DNA of 64,000 nucleotides from Deltaproteobacteria bacterium (GCA_021372695.1 JAJFTY010000219.1:47933-111932), one strand, 5' to 3'. Counted from the first letter of the stretch, positions 16,489 to 25,033 are shown. Program-made: numbers and translations. Notes: generated by a model not told the origin, from the sequence alone.

Positions 16489-17425
16489 ATTCAAGGTGGG
16501 GCTCTTCATCCTGATCACCTCCCTCCTGATCGTCGCATCGATCGGGTATGTGGCGTACAGGAAGGGGGTCTTTTCCAGCGTCTACACCTACACCCTCTCC
16601 TCCAGGACCGGCGAAAACCTCACCGAAGGCATGCCCGTCGCCGTCTGGGGTTTCACCATCGGCCGCGTCAGCTCGCTCGAGTTGAACGATCAGGGGATCG
16701 TTCTCATCCGGATCAAGATTCCAGAGCGCCACATCCGGATGATCCGCGCGGACAGCCAGTTCATCCTCGACAAGCCACTGATCGGTTCGCCGCGGATCCT
16801 CGTCAAGACAGCGGACCTCAACGGCCTGCCGCTTTCTCCGCAGATGGTCCCGGAGCTGACCGAATCCAATGACATCAACGAAATCATCAAGCGGGCCCAG
16901 CCGATCGTCGACAAGGCCGACCGGATCATGGCCAATCTCCAGCAGATCACCGCGAACCTGGCCGATCCCCAGGGCGACGTGAATCGAATCCTCCGCGACA
17001 CCGAGATCCTGATCGGCCGTTACTCCAAGAAAGAGTCCCTTCTGGAGATCGCCGTCGGCGATCCGCAGAGCGTCAAATCGATCCACGGCGCCCTCAGGCA
17101 GCTCCAGGAGATCGCCGCGAGGGCCGACTCCATTCTCCAGCGTTTCGATGCCATGGCCGGCAAGACCGATGACCAGCTCTATGGCCCCGACGGCGTCCTG
17201 CCGCAGTTCCGGAACATCCTGCGCGATCTGCTCGCCAAGCTGGTCAAGCTCGAGGCCACCTTCGACAACATCAACAAGATCAGCGGCGAGGCGGCCGATT
17301 CCACAAAGGATCTCAAGGCGCTCCGGTACGAGCTCGACGCCGCGATCGCCGCGATCGGCGATCTCGCCTCCGAGATCGACCGGATGATCCCCTTCAAGAA
17401 AAGACCGGAGATCAAACTGCCATGA
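16472..17425 (+). CDS. mlaD: MlaD family MCE protein
   Basis: 317 residues: a short N-terminus, one membrane anchor (about 9-27, FILITSLLIVASIGYVAY), the MCE domain (about 35-115, with GENLTEGMPVAVWGFTIGRV and ILDKPLIGSPRILV), and a long helical C-terminal region (120-300) with heptad-like leucines. MCE proteins form hexameric rings that carry phospholipids between membranes. The ATG at 16472 (or 16475) follows GGGAGAG; a longer frame from 16415 only adds sequence overlapping the upstream gene. It overlaps the lipoprotein gene by four bases (ATGA). Confidence 0.88.
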   Translation: MMQRIEFKVGLFILITSLLIVASIGYVAYRKGVFSSVYTYTLSSRTGENLTEGMPVAVWGFTIGRVSSLELNDQGIVLIRIKIPERHIRMIRADSQFILDKPLIGSPRILVKTADLNGLPLSPQMVPELTESNDINEIIKRAQPIVDKADRIMANLQQITANLADPQGDVNRILRDTEILIGRYSKKESLLEIAVGDPQSVKSIHGALRQLQEIAARADSILQRFDAMAGKTDDQLYGPDGVLPQFRNILRDLLAKLVKLEATFDNINKISGEAADSTKDLKALRYELDAAIAAIGDLASEIDRMIPFKKRPEIKLP

Positions 17426-18081
17426 AGAGGCTGCTCTGTCTGCCGATCATGCTCCTCGTGTTCGCCGCCTGCGGCTCCACGCCTGCACCGGTGTGGATCG
17501 CTGCCGGTCATAAACAGATCGAGTCCTTCAAGGAGGACTTCCTGACCGGCCGATCGCCCGCCATCACCGAGACCCATTTCCGCAACGCCCTCGACGAGAT
17601 CAAGAAAGGCGGCGATCTCGACCTGCTGGGAAAAGCCTGGCTGACCAGGATGGCGCTGCAGACCGCCGTTCTCGCGGAAATGGATCCGGGGGAGTACCCG
17701 AGGATCGAAGCTGCCCAGAGCGTTCCGGCGAACGACAATTATTATCGTTTTCTCAAGGGGGATTCTTCCGTGAACGCTGCGCTCCTGCCGGAACACTATC
17801 GCCCGTTCTGGATGGGGCTTCGCAGCAGTGACGCCGCAAAGGCATCTGCGGCCATCGCGGCAATCGATGACCCTCTCTCCCGGCTGATCGCTGCCGGCCT
17901 TGCCGTGCGTCAGCGCCTGGAGAGTGAGGCGATCTGCCGCACCGCTGTGGAGACCGCGGCGGAGAAAGGATGGAAGCGGGCACTCCTGTCCTGGTTAAAG
18001 CGCCTGAAATCATTGCATGATAGCGTGGGAGAGGCCGCAAAGGCCGCCGCGATTCAATCCCGCATCGACCTCATGAAATAG
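17422..18081 (+). CDS. Lipoprotein of the Mla-like operon
   Basis: 219 residues with a lipoprotein signal (MKRLLCLPIMLLVFAAC; the lipobox cysteine is residue 17). The mature part is mostly helical and Ala-rich, with a conserved-looking ETHFRNALDEIKKGGDLDLLGKAWLTRMAL segment (split here for reading: about residues 50-78). It has no domain that I can name. Four-base overlap with mlaD indicates joint translation. By position it could be the outer-membrane partner of the MCE protein, as MlaA or PqiC-type lipoproteins are in other loci; that is inference. Confidence 0.78.
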   Translation: MKRLLCLPIMLLVFAACGSTPAPVWIAAGHKQIESFKEDFLTGRSPAITETHFRNALDEIKKGGDLDLLGKAWLTRMALQTAVLAEMDPGEYPRIEAAQSVPANDNYYRFLKGDSSVNAALLPEHYRPFWMGLRSSDAAKASAAIAAIDDPLSRLIAAGLAVRQRLESEAICRTAVETAAEKGWKRALLSWLKRLKSLHDSVGEAAKAAAIQSRIDLMK

Positions 18082-18110
18082 GAGGCTGTCCGGAACCGGG
18101 GCAGGGGGGT

Positions 18111-18428
18111 TTATGCCCCTCGTTCAGGCAACCGGATCCGCCTTTTCGCCGGATCGGCCTGAGGTCGGAAAAGGGTCGCCGTGTGGCCGATCGTCCCGAT
18201 CAACGCGCTCCCGGTTCGCTCGACCAGCTGATCCGTGAGGGGCACTCTCTGCTCCTTCTCCTTGTATTCATTGAATTTAATCTTGATCAGTTCGTGCTGA
18301 CCGAGTCCCTCCTCGGCCGCACGGACGATCGCCTCCGTAATCCCCTCCTTACCGACGAGGATGAGGGGTTTCAGATTGTGGGCCAGCCCCCTTAGGTACT
18401 TCTTTTCATATCCCTTCAACGTTTTCAT
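18111..18428 (-). CDS. yhbY: YhbY/CRM-domain RNA-binding protein
   Basis: 105 residues of the CRS1-YhbY domain: LKGYEKKYLRGLAHNLKPLILVGKEGIT at the start, the VGKEG loop at 24-28 and HELIKIKF near 47. It is a small KH-like fold linked to maturation of the large ribosomal subunit. The ATG at 18428 has GGAG upstream; the in-frame GTG at 18443 does not. The C-terminal 20 residues (RPQADPAKRRIRLPERGA) are basic. The gene is convergent with the Mla-like operon, leaving 29 bases that hold a GGGGCA/TGCCCC hairpin at about 18099-18120. Confidence 0.88.
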   Translation of the reverse strand: MKTLKGYEKKYLRGLAHNLKPLILVGKEGITEAIVRAAEEGLGQHELIKIKFNEYKEKEQRVPLTDQLVERTGSALIGTIGHTATLFRPQADPAKRRIRLPERGA

Positions 18429-18482
18429 GTTCGGTCTCCGCACCGGTCCACAGGCGGCTCTGTCGGGCGCTTTCCGTCCGGC

Positions 18483-19154
18483 TCACGCGATCCGTGCCCA
18501 GCGCATCCAGCTTGTTCTGTCCCACGAAAGCCCGCCGGCCGCCGCCATGTTGGGCTTGAGCCCGCACTTCTCGGCAAAATAGCGATGAAAAGCCAGCGAG
18601 GGGGTGAGTTCGGGATGAAAGACCGTCACCAGGACCTCCGGCGACTCGGCTGCCGCGATGAAATCACCCATCCGGAGAAGGACCTCCACCCCTTCTCCGG
18701 CGTCGATGATCTTGGGTGCACGGATGAAGGTCAGGGGGAGGGGAGCCTTGGAAAGCTTCGGAATGGTTGCCTCGGCTGCAAAGCTGTCGAGCTGGCACCC
18801 GAAGACGTTCCTGGCGACCTCGATGTCGATCAGTCCGAGGTGAGGTTCCTCACCGGAAATTCTCTTGGCGAGCAGAATCGCTCCGGCGCAGGTGCCCCAG
18901 AGCTTCATCCCCTCATGGAAATGCCGGATGATCGCCCGGTCGATCTCGAAGATGCGGAGCAGTCGGGCAAGGCAGGTGCTCTCGCCACCGGGCAGGATCA
19001 GCCCGGCCAGCCCTTCCAGCTCCTCCGACCGCTTGATCCTGCGGGCGGCGACACCGAGACGCTCAAGATGGTCCAGGTGCTCGCAGACATCGCCCTGGAG
19101 ATCCAGTACGCCGATCTCCTTTCCGGACGCGACAGGAGGCTTCGTACGGCTCAT
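18483..19154 (-). CDS. pdxT: Pyridoxal 5'-phosphate synthase glutaminase subunit PdxT
   Basis: 223 residues of the class I glutamine amidotransferase that releases ammonia for PLP synthesis by PdxS. Visible are the PGGEST motif (55-60), nucleophile C89 in GTCAGA and the H180-x-E182 pair in FHPELT. The C-terminal tail after 190 is slightly longer than usual. The ATG at 19154 was chosen because the upstream in-frame residues are the shadow of pdxS. It follows pdxS by 20 bases on the same strand, the usual arrangement for the deoxyxylulose-independent vitamin B6 pathway. Confidence 0.93.
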   Translation of the reverse strand: MSRTKPPVASGKEIGVLDLQGDVCEHLDHLERLGVAARRIKRSEELEGLAGLILPGGESTCLARLLRIFEIDRAIIRHFHEGMKLWGTCAGAILLAKRISGEEPHLGLIDIEVARNVFGCQLDSFAAEATIPKLSKAPLPLTFIRAPKIIDAGEGVEVLLRMGDFIAAAESPEVLVTVFHPELTPSLAFHRYFAEKCGLKPNMAAAGGLSWDRTSWMRWARIA

Positions 19155-19174
19155 CGTTACCGCCCGGGGCCTCC

Positions 19175-20056
19175 CTACCAGCCGCGGCCGGCCAGGAGCT
19201 GTTCCTTCGGGATGGCCGAGATCTCCAGGCCCGGCATCGCGCCGCCCAGCCCCATCGATGCTTCGAGCACCTTGGCCGGATCGTTGAAGTACGCCGTGGC
19301 CTTGACGATCGCCCGCGCACGGAGCGCCGGCGTCGCCGATTTGAAGATCCCGGAGCCGACGAAAATCCCGTCGCACCCGAGCTGCATCATGAGCGCCGCG
19401 TCCGCCGGCGTCGCAATCCCGCCCGCGGCAAAGTTCACGACCGGAAGCCTCCCGAGTTCCTTCACCTTGAGGGCCAGTTCATAGGGAATGCCGTTGGCCT
19501 TGGCGAATCCGGTCACCTCTTCCACCGGCATCGCCGCAAGCTGCCGGATCTCCCGATTCATCGTTCGCATGTGGCGCACGGCCTCGACCACGTTGCCTGT
19601 GCCCGCCTCCCCCTTGGTCCGGATCATGGCCGCACCCTCGGCGATCCGCCTGAGAGCCTCCCCCAGGTTCCTCGCTCCGCAGACGAAGGGGATGGAGAAT
19701 TTTGTCTTGTCGATATGGCACTCCTCGTCGGCCGGAGTCAGAACTTCGCTCTCGTCGATATAGTCGATCTTCAGCGCCTCGATGATCTGCGCCTCCACGA
19801 AGTGCCCGATCCTCGCCTTCGCCATGACCGGGATGGAAACCGCCTTCTTGATCTCCGCGATCATCGCCGGATCGGACATCCGGGCCACGCCGCCGTCCTT
19901 CCGGATATCGGAGGGCACCCTCTCCAGGGCCATGACCGCCACCGCGCCCGCCTCCTCGGCGATCTTCGCCTGCTCCACATTCGTCACGTCCATGATGACG
20001 CCCCCCTTCAGCATCTGCGCCAACTGGACATTCAGTTCGTATCTCTTCTCATCCAC
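19175..20056 (-). CDS. pdxS: Pyridoxal 5'-phosphate synthase subunit PdxS
   Basis: 293 residues, the family's normal length. PdxS combines ribose 5-phosphate, glyceraldehyde 3-phosphate and ammonia to make PLP. The (beta/alpha)8 motifs are all there: GGVIMDVTN with Asp23, [15 protein letters not shown] with Schiff-base Lys80, the [10 protein letters not shown] phosphate loop with the second lysine, and [14 protein letters not shown]. It forms dodecamers decorated with PdxT, the next gene. A promoter lies at 20111-20139 and a GGGGAGG ribosome site precedes the ATG. Confidence 0.96.
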   Translation of the reverse strand: MDEKRYELNVQLAQMLKGGVIMDVTNVEQAKIAEEAGAVAVMALERVPSDIRKDGGVARMSDPAMIAEIKKAVSIPVMAKARIGHFVEAQIIEALKIDYIDESEVLTPADEECHIDKTKFSIPFVCGARNLGEALRRIAEGAAMIRTKGEAGTGNVVEAVRHMRTMNREIRQLAAMPVEEVTGFAKANGIPYELALKVKELGRLPVVNFAAGGIATPADAALMMQLGCDGIFVGSGIFKSATPALRARAIVKATAYFNDPAKVLEASMGLGGAMPGLEISAIPKEQLLAGRGW

Positions 20057-20110
20057 GACTCATTACCTCCCCAGCGGATTGATCGTTCAGCGTCTCTTTC
20101 TTAGGGCATT

Positions 20111-20139
20111 AATATAACGTCGTCAAGGACAATTCACAA
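20111..20139 (-). promoter_or_regulatory. Promoter of pdxST
   Basis: On the minus strand TTGTGA (20139-20134) and TATATT (20116-20111) are 17 bases apart, about 55 bases before the pdxS start. The -35 matches in four of six positions and the -10 in five. Confidence 0.5.
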
Positions 20140-20155
20140 GGATGCACCCGGGGGG

Positions 20156-20333
20156 TTGTGACTCATTTTGGTGCAAAGATGCCTCGCACAGCGCGATTCA
20201 AAGATTTTTCGGGGTGCCTCTGCCGGCGAAGCGCAGCTAATTTTGCCGTTGCCGCTGCGCGAGACGTTACAGGGTCGAAAAATGGCTGGGCGCAAGTCGA
20301 GGCTAATCTTTGTGGTTGAAACTGAGTCACCAC
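20156..20333. repeat. Palindromic MITE-like element, copy A
   Basis: About 178 bp with terminal inverted repeats: the left end GTGACTCATTTTG..TGCAAAGATGCCTCG and the right end, reversed, GTGACTCAGTTTCAACCACA then AAGATTAGCCTCG. Inner arms AAAGATTTTTCGG and GGTCGAAAAATGGC follow. An extra GC-rich stretch of about 70 bp sits in the middle. An 8-bp direct repeat CCCGGGGG flanks it (20147-20154 and 20335-20342). The gap 20057-20503 otherwise holds the pdxS promoter and nothing else I can support. Confidence 0.7.
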
Positions 20334-20503
20334 GCCCGGGGGCCGGTCACCCCTCCGGCGGCGGGCGGGCGGAAACCGGCGCCTCGATCAAAAGGAGTGG
20401 ATTTTCGGCCGAAACCCTGATAAGAGGATCTCCGCTCTGTCATAACCCGCCCCCGTCGGTGGCGGCCAATGGCAAGGGTGAACAAGACGAAAAGGAGAGA
20501 ACG

Positions 20504-20854
20504 ATGGCATCCAAGAACGAGGAAACAAGGCTGAAGCAAAAGGCCGCCCTGGAGGCGAAGCTGCAGAAGCGCCTGGCCCTTCTTGCCGAAAAGGGGCTGG
20601 ACGAGAAGAGGATCGCGCGGGATGTTCTCGTCAAGGAATTGAAGGCAGACCTCAAACAGACCGCGATTCGTCTGAAGGCGATCGCCGCCAACGAGAAAAG
20701 GACGGCGGACCTAGCTGCCATGAAGGCCGAAAGGCTGGCGCAGCCGAAAGAAGAGGCCCCGAAGGCGAAGAAGGCCGCCGAGCCGCCGCCGGAGGCAAAG
20801 CCCAAGAAGAAAAAGAAGAAGGAGGGTGAAGAGGCACAGCCTCAGCAGGCGTAG
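20504..20854 (+). CDS. Small Lys/Ala-rich coiled-coil protein with histone-H1-like tail
   Basis: 116 residues starting after AAAAGGAGAGAACG. Residues 1-80 are a highly charged helix (LKQKAALEAKLQKRLALLAEKG, given here in part), probably a coiled coil with one motif resembling ribosomal or nucleoid-associated helices. Residues 82-116 are a Pro/Lys/Ala-rich tail with a run of six lysines, like histone-H1-like bacterial proteins. It may bind nucleic acid, but no known family was recognised. No cysteine or aromatic residue is present. Composition is unlike its neighbours. Confidence 0.72.
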   Translation: MASKNEETRLKQKAALEAKLQKRLALLAEKGLDEKRIARDVLVKELKADLKQTAIRLKAIAANEKRTADLAAMKAERLAQPKEEAPKAKKAAEPPPEAKPKKKKKKEGEEAQPQQA

Positions 20855-20895
20855 CCCTTCCACCTTCTTCGACTCCCTACCCGGCAGTTCCGCTC

Positions 20896-20926
20896 CGGAG
20901 GATGACGTGTTCGGCGTCATCCTCCG
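20896..20926. terminator. Perfect 12-bp hairpin between convergent genes
   Basis: CGGAGGATGACG and CGTCATCCTCCG enclose a 7-base loop (20908-20914). It lies between the Lys-rich protein gene and the convergent histidine phosphatase gene and could end both transcripts. There is no T tract on either side. Confidence 0.5.
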
Positions 20927-21022
20927 CCGCATGCGCGTTCGCGCCAATTCCTTCCGCTACCTTCCGCCCGCACTTCCCGCGACCGGCCCAGAGCGACATT
21001 CAGAATCCGGGAACCCGCCGAT

Positions 21023-21676
21023 TCATGCGGTCGAGGCTGCGGCGGGAAGAAGCGGATAAAGCGACGGATCGCACAGGTGAGAGGTGTCATTCAGCAGGAT
21101 GAGCCGCGGCCGGTGCGACCGGTGACACTCGATCGCCGAAAGCGAGCAGTTCGTCACGAAGAATCGGCTTCGGAAGGTCGGTTCGAGCCCGAGCGCATGA
21201 CAGAGGATCGCCCGCAGCGGCCCCCGGTGGGCGGAGATCAGGGTCGTCCTTCCCTCCTTTGCCGCGGCATCGAATACACGGCCGGCCCGCCTTTGCAGGG
21301 AGATGAAGTCCTCTCCGCCGGTGGGACTCCCGATCCGTCCGCCGCGGTGCCACTCTGCCCAATCTTCCGCAAAACACTCTTTGATCTTCTCGAGGGTGAG
21401 CCCCTCCCAGAGTCCGTAGTTGCACTCCCTGAGATCCGGCGTGGACGTGATCGGGACGGTCTGCCTCTGGCGGGCGACGATGATCCCGGTCGTCTCGACG
21501 GCCCGTCCCAGGTCGCTCGTATAGATCCGCTCCAGATCGATGGAGGCCAGGCGCGCCGCCAGGGCCTCGGCCTGCCGCTTCCCCCGTTCGTGAAGGGGGA
21601 TGTCCGTCTGCCCTTGGATCCGCTTGTCGCGATTCCAGGTCGTTTCGCCATGCCGGATGAGATAAATGATGGAAAT
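21023..21676 (-). CDS. Histidine phosphatase (phosphoglycerate mutase-like), apparent ATT start
   Basis: 217 residues: YLIRHGETTWN with the phospho-accepting His9, the SDLGRAVETT segment, an acid residue in DLRECNYGLWEGL, and the second His in ISAHRGPLRAIL. This is the cobC/phosphoglycerate-mutase branch that hydrolyses small phosphate esters such as alpha-ribazole phosphate. A TGA lies two codons before the homologous region and no ATG, GTG or TTG fits. The only start at proper spacing from GGAGGTG is the ATT at 21676-21674. The nearby GTG at 21683 is in another frame. Either a rare ATT start or a base error explains it. Confidence 0.8.
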   Translation of the reverse strand: MSIIYLIRHGETTWNRDKRIQGQTDIPLHERGKRQAEALAARLASIDLERIYTSDLGRAVETTGIIVARQRQTVPITSTPDLRECNYGLWEGLTLEKIKECFAEDWAEWHRGGRIGSPTGGEDFISLQRRAGRVFDAAAKEGRTTLISAHRGPLRAILCHALGLEPTFRSRFFVTNCSLSAIECHRSHRPRLILLNDTSHLCDPSLYPLLPAAASTA

Positions 21677-21867
21677 GGTTCACCTCCGTCGTTTCATGAC
21701 AATGCGGACGCCCGGCCCGATCTCCGGAGCCACGGTCGCAGAAGATAGATGCGGGGCGCTTCCATTGTCAAGAAACTTCTTGGGTCCGGATTGCCCGGCA
21801 GCGGGCCAAAGAGCCTGCCCGGCCTCAACTCGCCTGCTCGCTGTACCGGAAAAACCGGTAGGGTATC

Positions 21868-22103
21868 AGTTTATATCAGTCTGGTGCAGAGAAGCCTCAC
21901 GTAGTGCGATTGAAAGATTTTTCGGGCACCCCGCGCCGGCGAGCGAAGCGGCCGCAACGCCAACTGTCTGAGCTCCGACAGGCGTGTGGTTCGACAGGCT
22001 CACCATGACAAGAACCGCAGCCTGTCCTGAGCTTGCCGAAGGGCGGGGTCGAAAAATCTTTGTGAGCGCTAGCGAGGCGTCTGCACCTCAAATTGAGACA
22101 CCA
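21868..22103. repeat. Palindromic MITE-like element, copy B, with nested repeat
   Basis: About 236 bp and more diverged. The left half reads TCTGGTGCAGAGAAGCCTCAC then GATTGAAAGATTTTTCGG; the right half reads GGTCGAAAAATCTTTGTG then CGAGGCGTCTGCACC and ends TTGAGACACCAC. A foreign 59-bp palindrome sits in the middle (21986-22044). The gap 21677-22211 also has a TACCGG-AAAAA-CCGGTA hairpin at 21844-21860; no gene or RNA is supported there. Confidence 0.6.
21986..22044. repeat. Nested REP-like palindrome (GTTCGACAGGCTCACC family)
   Basis: GGTTCGACAGGCTCACC...GCCTGTCCTGAGC..GCCGAAGGG is a short palindrome that I know to recur between genes in many unrelated bacterial genomes. Here it lies inside copy B of the MITE-like element. 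Confidence 0.6.
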
Positions 22104-22211
22104 CAGAGAAGCAACTTTCTTTGAAATATTCCTTGCTCTGTTGTAGAGACGTTCCGGTACGGATTTCCTCCCGCTGGCAGGGAACCCGATTTCAGTCCAA
22201 GGCGGCATCAT

Positions 22212-23384
22212 TTGAACGCGACGAAAGCGACAACGGCAACTCCCGATCCGCAGGGTATCCGTCGCCGGCTCACCCGGTGGTACGACGAGCACAGGCGGGC
22301 TCTGCCGTGGCGGGAGACGGATGATCCTTATGCGATCTGGGTATCGGAAATCATGCTCCAGCAGACCCAGGTCGACACCGTCATCCCCTATTACAGGAGA
22401 TTTCTTGAGCGCTTTCCGACCGTTGAAAGCCTCTCCCGCGCCCCGCTCGACGAGGTTCTCAAGCTCTGGGAAAACCTCGGATACTATGCCCGCGTGAGAA
22501 ACCTCCACAAAGCGGCCGGCGAAATCGTCGCCCGTTTCCAGGGGCGGATCCCCGAACGGATGGAGGAGATCAGCCGGCTCCCGGGGATCGGCCGGTACAC
22601 CGCGGGAGCGATCCTCAGCATCGCCTTCGGCCGGGCCGTTCCCGCCGTCGACGGGAATGTCCGCCGCGTGATCAGCCGTCTCTGGGCCATCGACGAACCC
22701 ATCGACGACGAAAAGGTCCGGGAGCGGGTCGAGGGGTTGGCCGAAGCCCTCGTGCCGACGCGGAATCCCGGACGATTCAACCAGGCCCTCATGGAGTTGG
22801 GGGCAGTCTGCTGCACGCCCCGATCTCCGTCCTGTTCCGTCTGCCCCGTTCGACACGATTGCTGCGCGCTGTCGCTGGGCTTGGCCCATCGCCTGCCCGT
22901 CCGGTTGAAGAAGAAAGCGGTCCCCCATCGGGAGGTGGTCGCCGCCGTGATCGGTGATGGGGAGGGCCGCCTTCTGCTCGTCCAACGGCCGTCTCACGGA
23001 CTCCTGGGGTCTCTCTGGAAATTTCCTGGCGGCATCGTGGAGCCGCCGGAAGGCCGCGAAGAGGGACTTGAACGGATCGTTCGGTCGGAGTTGGGCTTGA
23101 GGATCGCAGTCGGCCCGGCGCTCGCCGCGGTCAACCACGCCTACACCCATTTCCGGATCACCCTCACCGCCTTTTCCTGCGACCTGCGGTCAGGTTCCCC
23201 CACAGGACCGACCTGGCAGTGGGCCGATGCGGACGAAATCGAAGCGTTGCCCCTCTCCAGAGCGGACCGTCGGATCGCCCGTCTCGTCGTTGCCGGTCCG
23301 TTGTCAGAAGTGACAACAATGATTGACCTTCCCGGCGGTCGTGATTATACTACGACCCGGAAATCGGGCCTCATTGAAAGGTGA
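22212..23384 (+). CDS. mutY: A/G-specific adenine glycosylase MutY
   Basis: 390 residues. MutY removes adenine mispaired with 8-oxoguanine. Seen: catalytic Glu46 in [10 protein letters not shown], HhH motif [12 protein letters not shown] (123-134), Asp147 in AVDGNVRRV, and the iron-sulfur loop C201-x6-C208-x2-C211-x5-C217. The C-terminal 150 residues are the Nudix-like 8-oxoG recognition domain ([19 protein letters not shown]...WKFPGGIVE). Start is a TTG after AAGGCGG. A promoter for the next genes lies inside its 3' end. Confidence 0.93.
   Translation: MNATKATTATPDPQGIRRRLTRWYDEHRRALPWRETDDPYAIWVSEIMLQQTQVDTVIPYYRRFLERFPTVESLSRAPLDEVLKLWENLGYYARVRNLHKAAGEIVARFQGRIPERMEEISRLPGIGRYTAGAILSIAFGRAVPAVDGNVRRVISRLWAIDEPIDDEKVRERVEGLAEALVPTRNPGRFNQALMELGAVCCTPRSPSCSVCPVRHDCCALSLGLAHRLPVRLKKKAVPHREVVAAVIGDGEGRLLLVQRPSHGLLGSLWKFPGGIVEPPEGREEGLERIVRSELGLRIAVGPALAAVNHAYTHFRITLTAFSCDLRSGSPTGPTWQWADADEIEALPLSRADRRIARLVVAGPLSEVTTMIDLPGGRDYTTTRKSGLIER
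23323..23351 (+). promoter_or_regulatory. Promoter inside the mutY 3' end
   Basis: TTGACC (23323-23328) and TATACT (23346-23351) are 17 bases apart, each matching consensus in five of six positions. Transcription would start near 23358, 30 bases before the ybaK start codon. Confidence 0.65.
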
Positions 23385-23387
23385 ACC

Positions 23388-23870
23388 ATGGCCAAGGATC
23401 GGATACCGGTTACTCCCGCCATTCTCTTCATGAAGAGGAACGGAATGGCATTCACCCTTCGCCCCTACCGCTACGAAGAACACGGGGGAACGCGGGTATC
23501 GGCACGGGAGCTGGGGGTGGAGGAGCATGTCGTCATCAAGACCCTCGTCATGGAGGAGGACCGGGGAGAACCCCTCATCATCCTCATGCACGGGGACAGG
23601 CAGGTTTCCACGAAATCGATGGCGCGGCTCCTCGGCGTGAAGAGCGTGGCCCCCTGCGACCCCCACGTCGCCGAGAGGCATACCGGCTATCGCGTGGGAG
23701 GGACTTCCCCGTTCGGCACGAAAAAGACCCTCCGCACATTCATGGAGGAGAGCATCGCCGATCTGCCCCGGATCCTGATCAATGCCGGCAGCCGGGGGCT
23801 CCTGGCCGAGATGTCGCCGGCGGAGCTGATCAGGGTTCTCAAGCCCGTTGCCGTGAAGGTGGCTGTATGA
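23388..23870 (+). CDS. ybaK: Cys-tRNA(Pro)/Cys-tRNA(Cys) deacylase YbaK
   Basis: 160 residues of the YbaK/EbsC editing domain, which removes cysteine wrongly attached to tRNA(Pro). The family pattern is visible: [19 protein letters not shown], the conserved lysine in VIKTLVM near 50, [15 protein letters not shown], the [14 protein letters not shown] loop and [16 protein letters not shown]. It follows mutY by three bases but probably has its own promoter. Its stop overlaps the thioredoxin start (ATGA). Confidence 0.9.
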   Translation: MAKDRIPVTPAILFMKRNGMAFTLRPYRYEEHGGTRVSARELGVEEHVVIKTLVMEEDRGEPLIILMHGDRQVSTKSMARLLGVKSVAPCDPHVAERHTGYRVGGTSPFGTKKTLRTFMEESIADLPRILINAGSRGLLAEMSPAELIRVLKPVAVKVAV

Positions 23871-24424
23871 AAGACGAACCGATGGTGATTCGCTGCCTGA
23901 ACTGTGGCACGAAGAACCGCATCCCGCAGACGAGGCTCCATGACCGCCCCCTCTGCGGGAAATGCGGCAGCACCTTGGACGAGATGATCATCCGCTGTCT
24001 CAACTGCGGCGCGAAGAACCGCATGCCGGAAAACCGCCTCAATGAAAAGCCCCTCTGCGGCAAGTGCGGAACCACCCTCGTCATGAGCGATCAGGGGCGT
24101 CCGGTCGATGTGACCGATGCCACCTTCAAACGCGAGGTCCTGGCCGTCGCCGGCCCCGTGCTTGTGGACTGCTGGGCGCCCTGGTGCGGCCCCTGCCGTA
24201 TGGTGGCGCCAGTCCTTGACGAACTGGCCTCGCAGTACGCCGGAAATGTCCGGATCGCCAAGCTCAACGTCGACGAAAATCCCCAGACGGCATCCAGTTA
24301 CAGCGTTCAGAGCATCCCGACGATGCTCCTGTTCAGGGAGGGGAAGCTGGTCGACCGGCTGGTCGGCGCCCACCCGAAGAAGACCATCGAAGAGCGCCTG
24401 GCCGCCGTCATGAAAGCCGATTAA
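23867..24424 (+). CDS. Thioredoxin with two tandem N-terminal zinc ribbons
   Basis: 185 residues. The thioredoxin domain (about 78-185) has WCGPC at 106-110 and the cis-proline in SIPTM. Before it lie two copies of the TrxC-type zinc ribbon: C10-x2-C13...C30-x2-C33 and C44-x2-C47...C64-x2-C67, with the same RCLNCG-KNR-P--RL---PLCGKCG pattern and a 34-residue period. TrxC proteins that I know have one such ribbon. The duplication is in frame and both copies keep all four cysteines. It shares a transcript with ybaK. Confidence 0.88.
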   Translation: MKDEPMVIRCLNCGTKNRIPQTRLHDRPLCGKCGSTLDEMIIRCLNCGAKNRMPENRLNEKPLCGKCGTTLVMSDQGRPVDVTDATFKREVLAVAGPVLVDCWAPWCGPCRMVAPVLDELASQYAGNVRIAKLNVDENPQTASSYSVQSIPTMLLFREGKLVDRLVGAHPKKTIEERLAAVMKAD

Positions 24425-24458
24425 TCGAACCCCCAAAACCTCTGCCAAAGGAGAGATC

Positions 24459-24998
24459 ATGCCCGCAGGAGAACTCAACCGCAAACTCATGTACCATTGC
24501 CGCATCTTCGACGTGTACGAGGGCGACGTCCAGCTTCCCGACGGCCGGATCTTCAAGCAATGCTGGATCGACCACCCCCGGTGCATCGCGGTCGTCCCCG
24601 TGAACCCGGAGGGAAACCTCGTCCTCATCCGCCAGTACCGTCAGGCAACGGGCGGGATCATCGTGGAGATTCCCGCCGGGAACATGGACCGGGAAGGCGA
24701 AGAGGTTGAGGCGTGCGTCCAGCGGGAACTGGCCGAGGAGGTGGGTTTTCAGGCCGGGCGTTTGATCCCGCTCTTCGAAGGGTACCTCGTTCCCGGATAC
24801 TGCAACGAGTACATGTACTTCTATCTTGCCCTCGACCTCCATCCGGCCTCGCTTCCGGGCGACGAGGATGAGTACATCCGGGTGATGACGGCCTCCTTCG
24901 CCGAAGCGCGGGAGATGATCCGCGACAAACGGATCATCGACGCCAAGACTGCGCTCGGGATTCAGATGGCCCGGGAATACCTCGAAAATCAACGATGA
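24459..24998 (+). CDS. Nudix hydrolase, ADP-ribose pyrophosphatase-like
   Basis: 179 residues starting after AAAGGAGAG. The Nudix signature is AGNMDREGEEVEACVQ then RELAEEVGF, with one extra residue between the glycine and the first glutamate. The preceding beta strands (CIAVVPVNPEGNLVLIRQYR and the IVEIPAGN turn) are those of ADP-ribose pyrophosphatases, which cleave ADP-ribose to AMP and ribose 5-phosphate. It follows the thioredoxin gene by 34 bases on the same strand. Confidence 0.86.
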   Translation: MPAGELNRKLMYHCRIFDVYEGDVQLPDGRIFKQCWIDHPRCIAVVPVNPEGNLVLIRQYRQATGGIIVEIPAGNMDREGEEVEACVQRELAEEVGFQAGRLIPLFEGYLVPGYCNEYMYFYLALDLHPASLPGDEDEYIRVMTASFAEAREMIRDKRIIDAKTALGIQMAREYLENQR

Positions 24999-25033
24999 CG
25001 CGCCGGGATCTCCGGCCTTCGCGGAATCCCACT

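Noticed and set aside
21087..21683. An open frame starting at the GTG of 21683
   Set aside because: It is Arg/Pro-rich and without homology; the frame one base away encodes a clear histidine phosphatase.
21887..22112. CAGAGAAGC repeated at the two sides of MITE-like copy B as a target-site duplication
   Set aside because: The left copy lies inside the element's own conserved arm, so it cannot be a flanking duplication.
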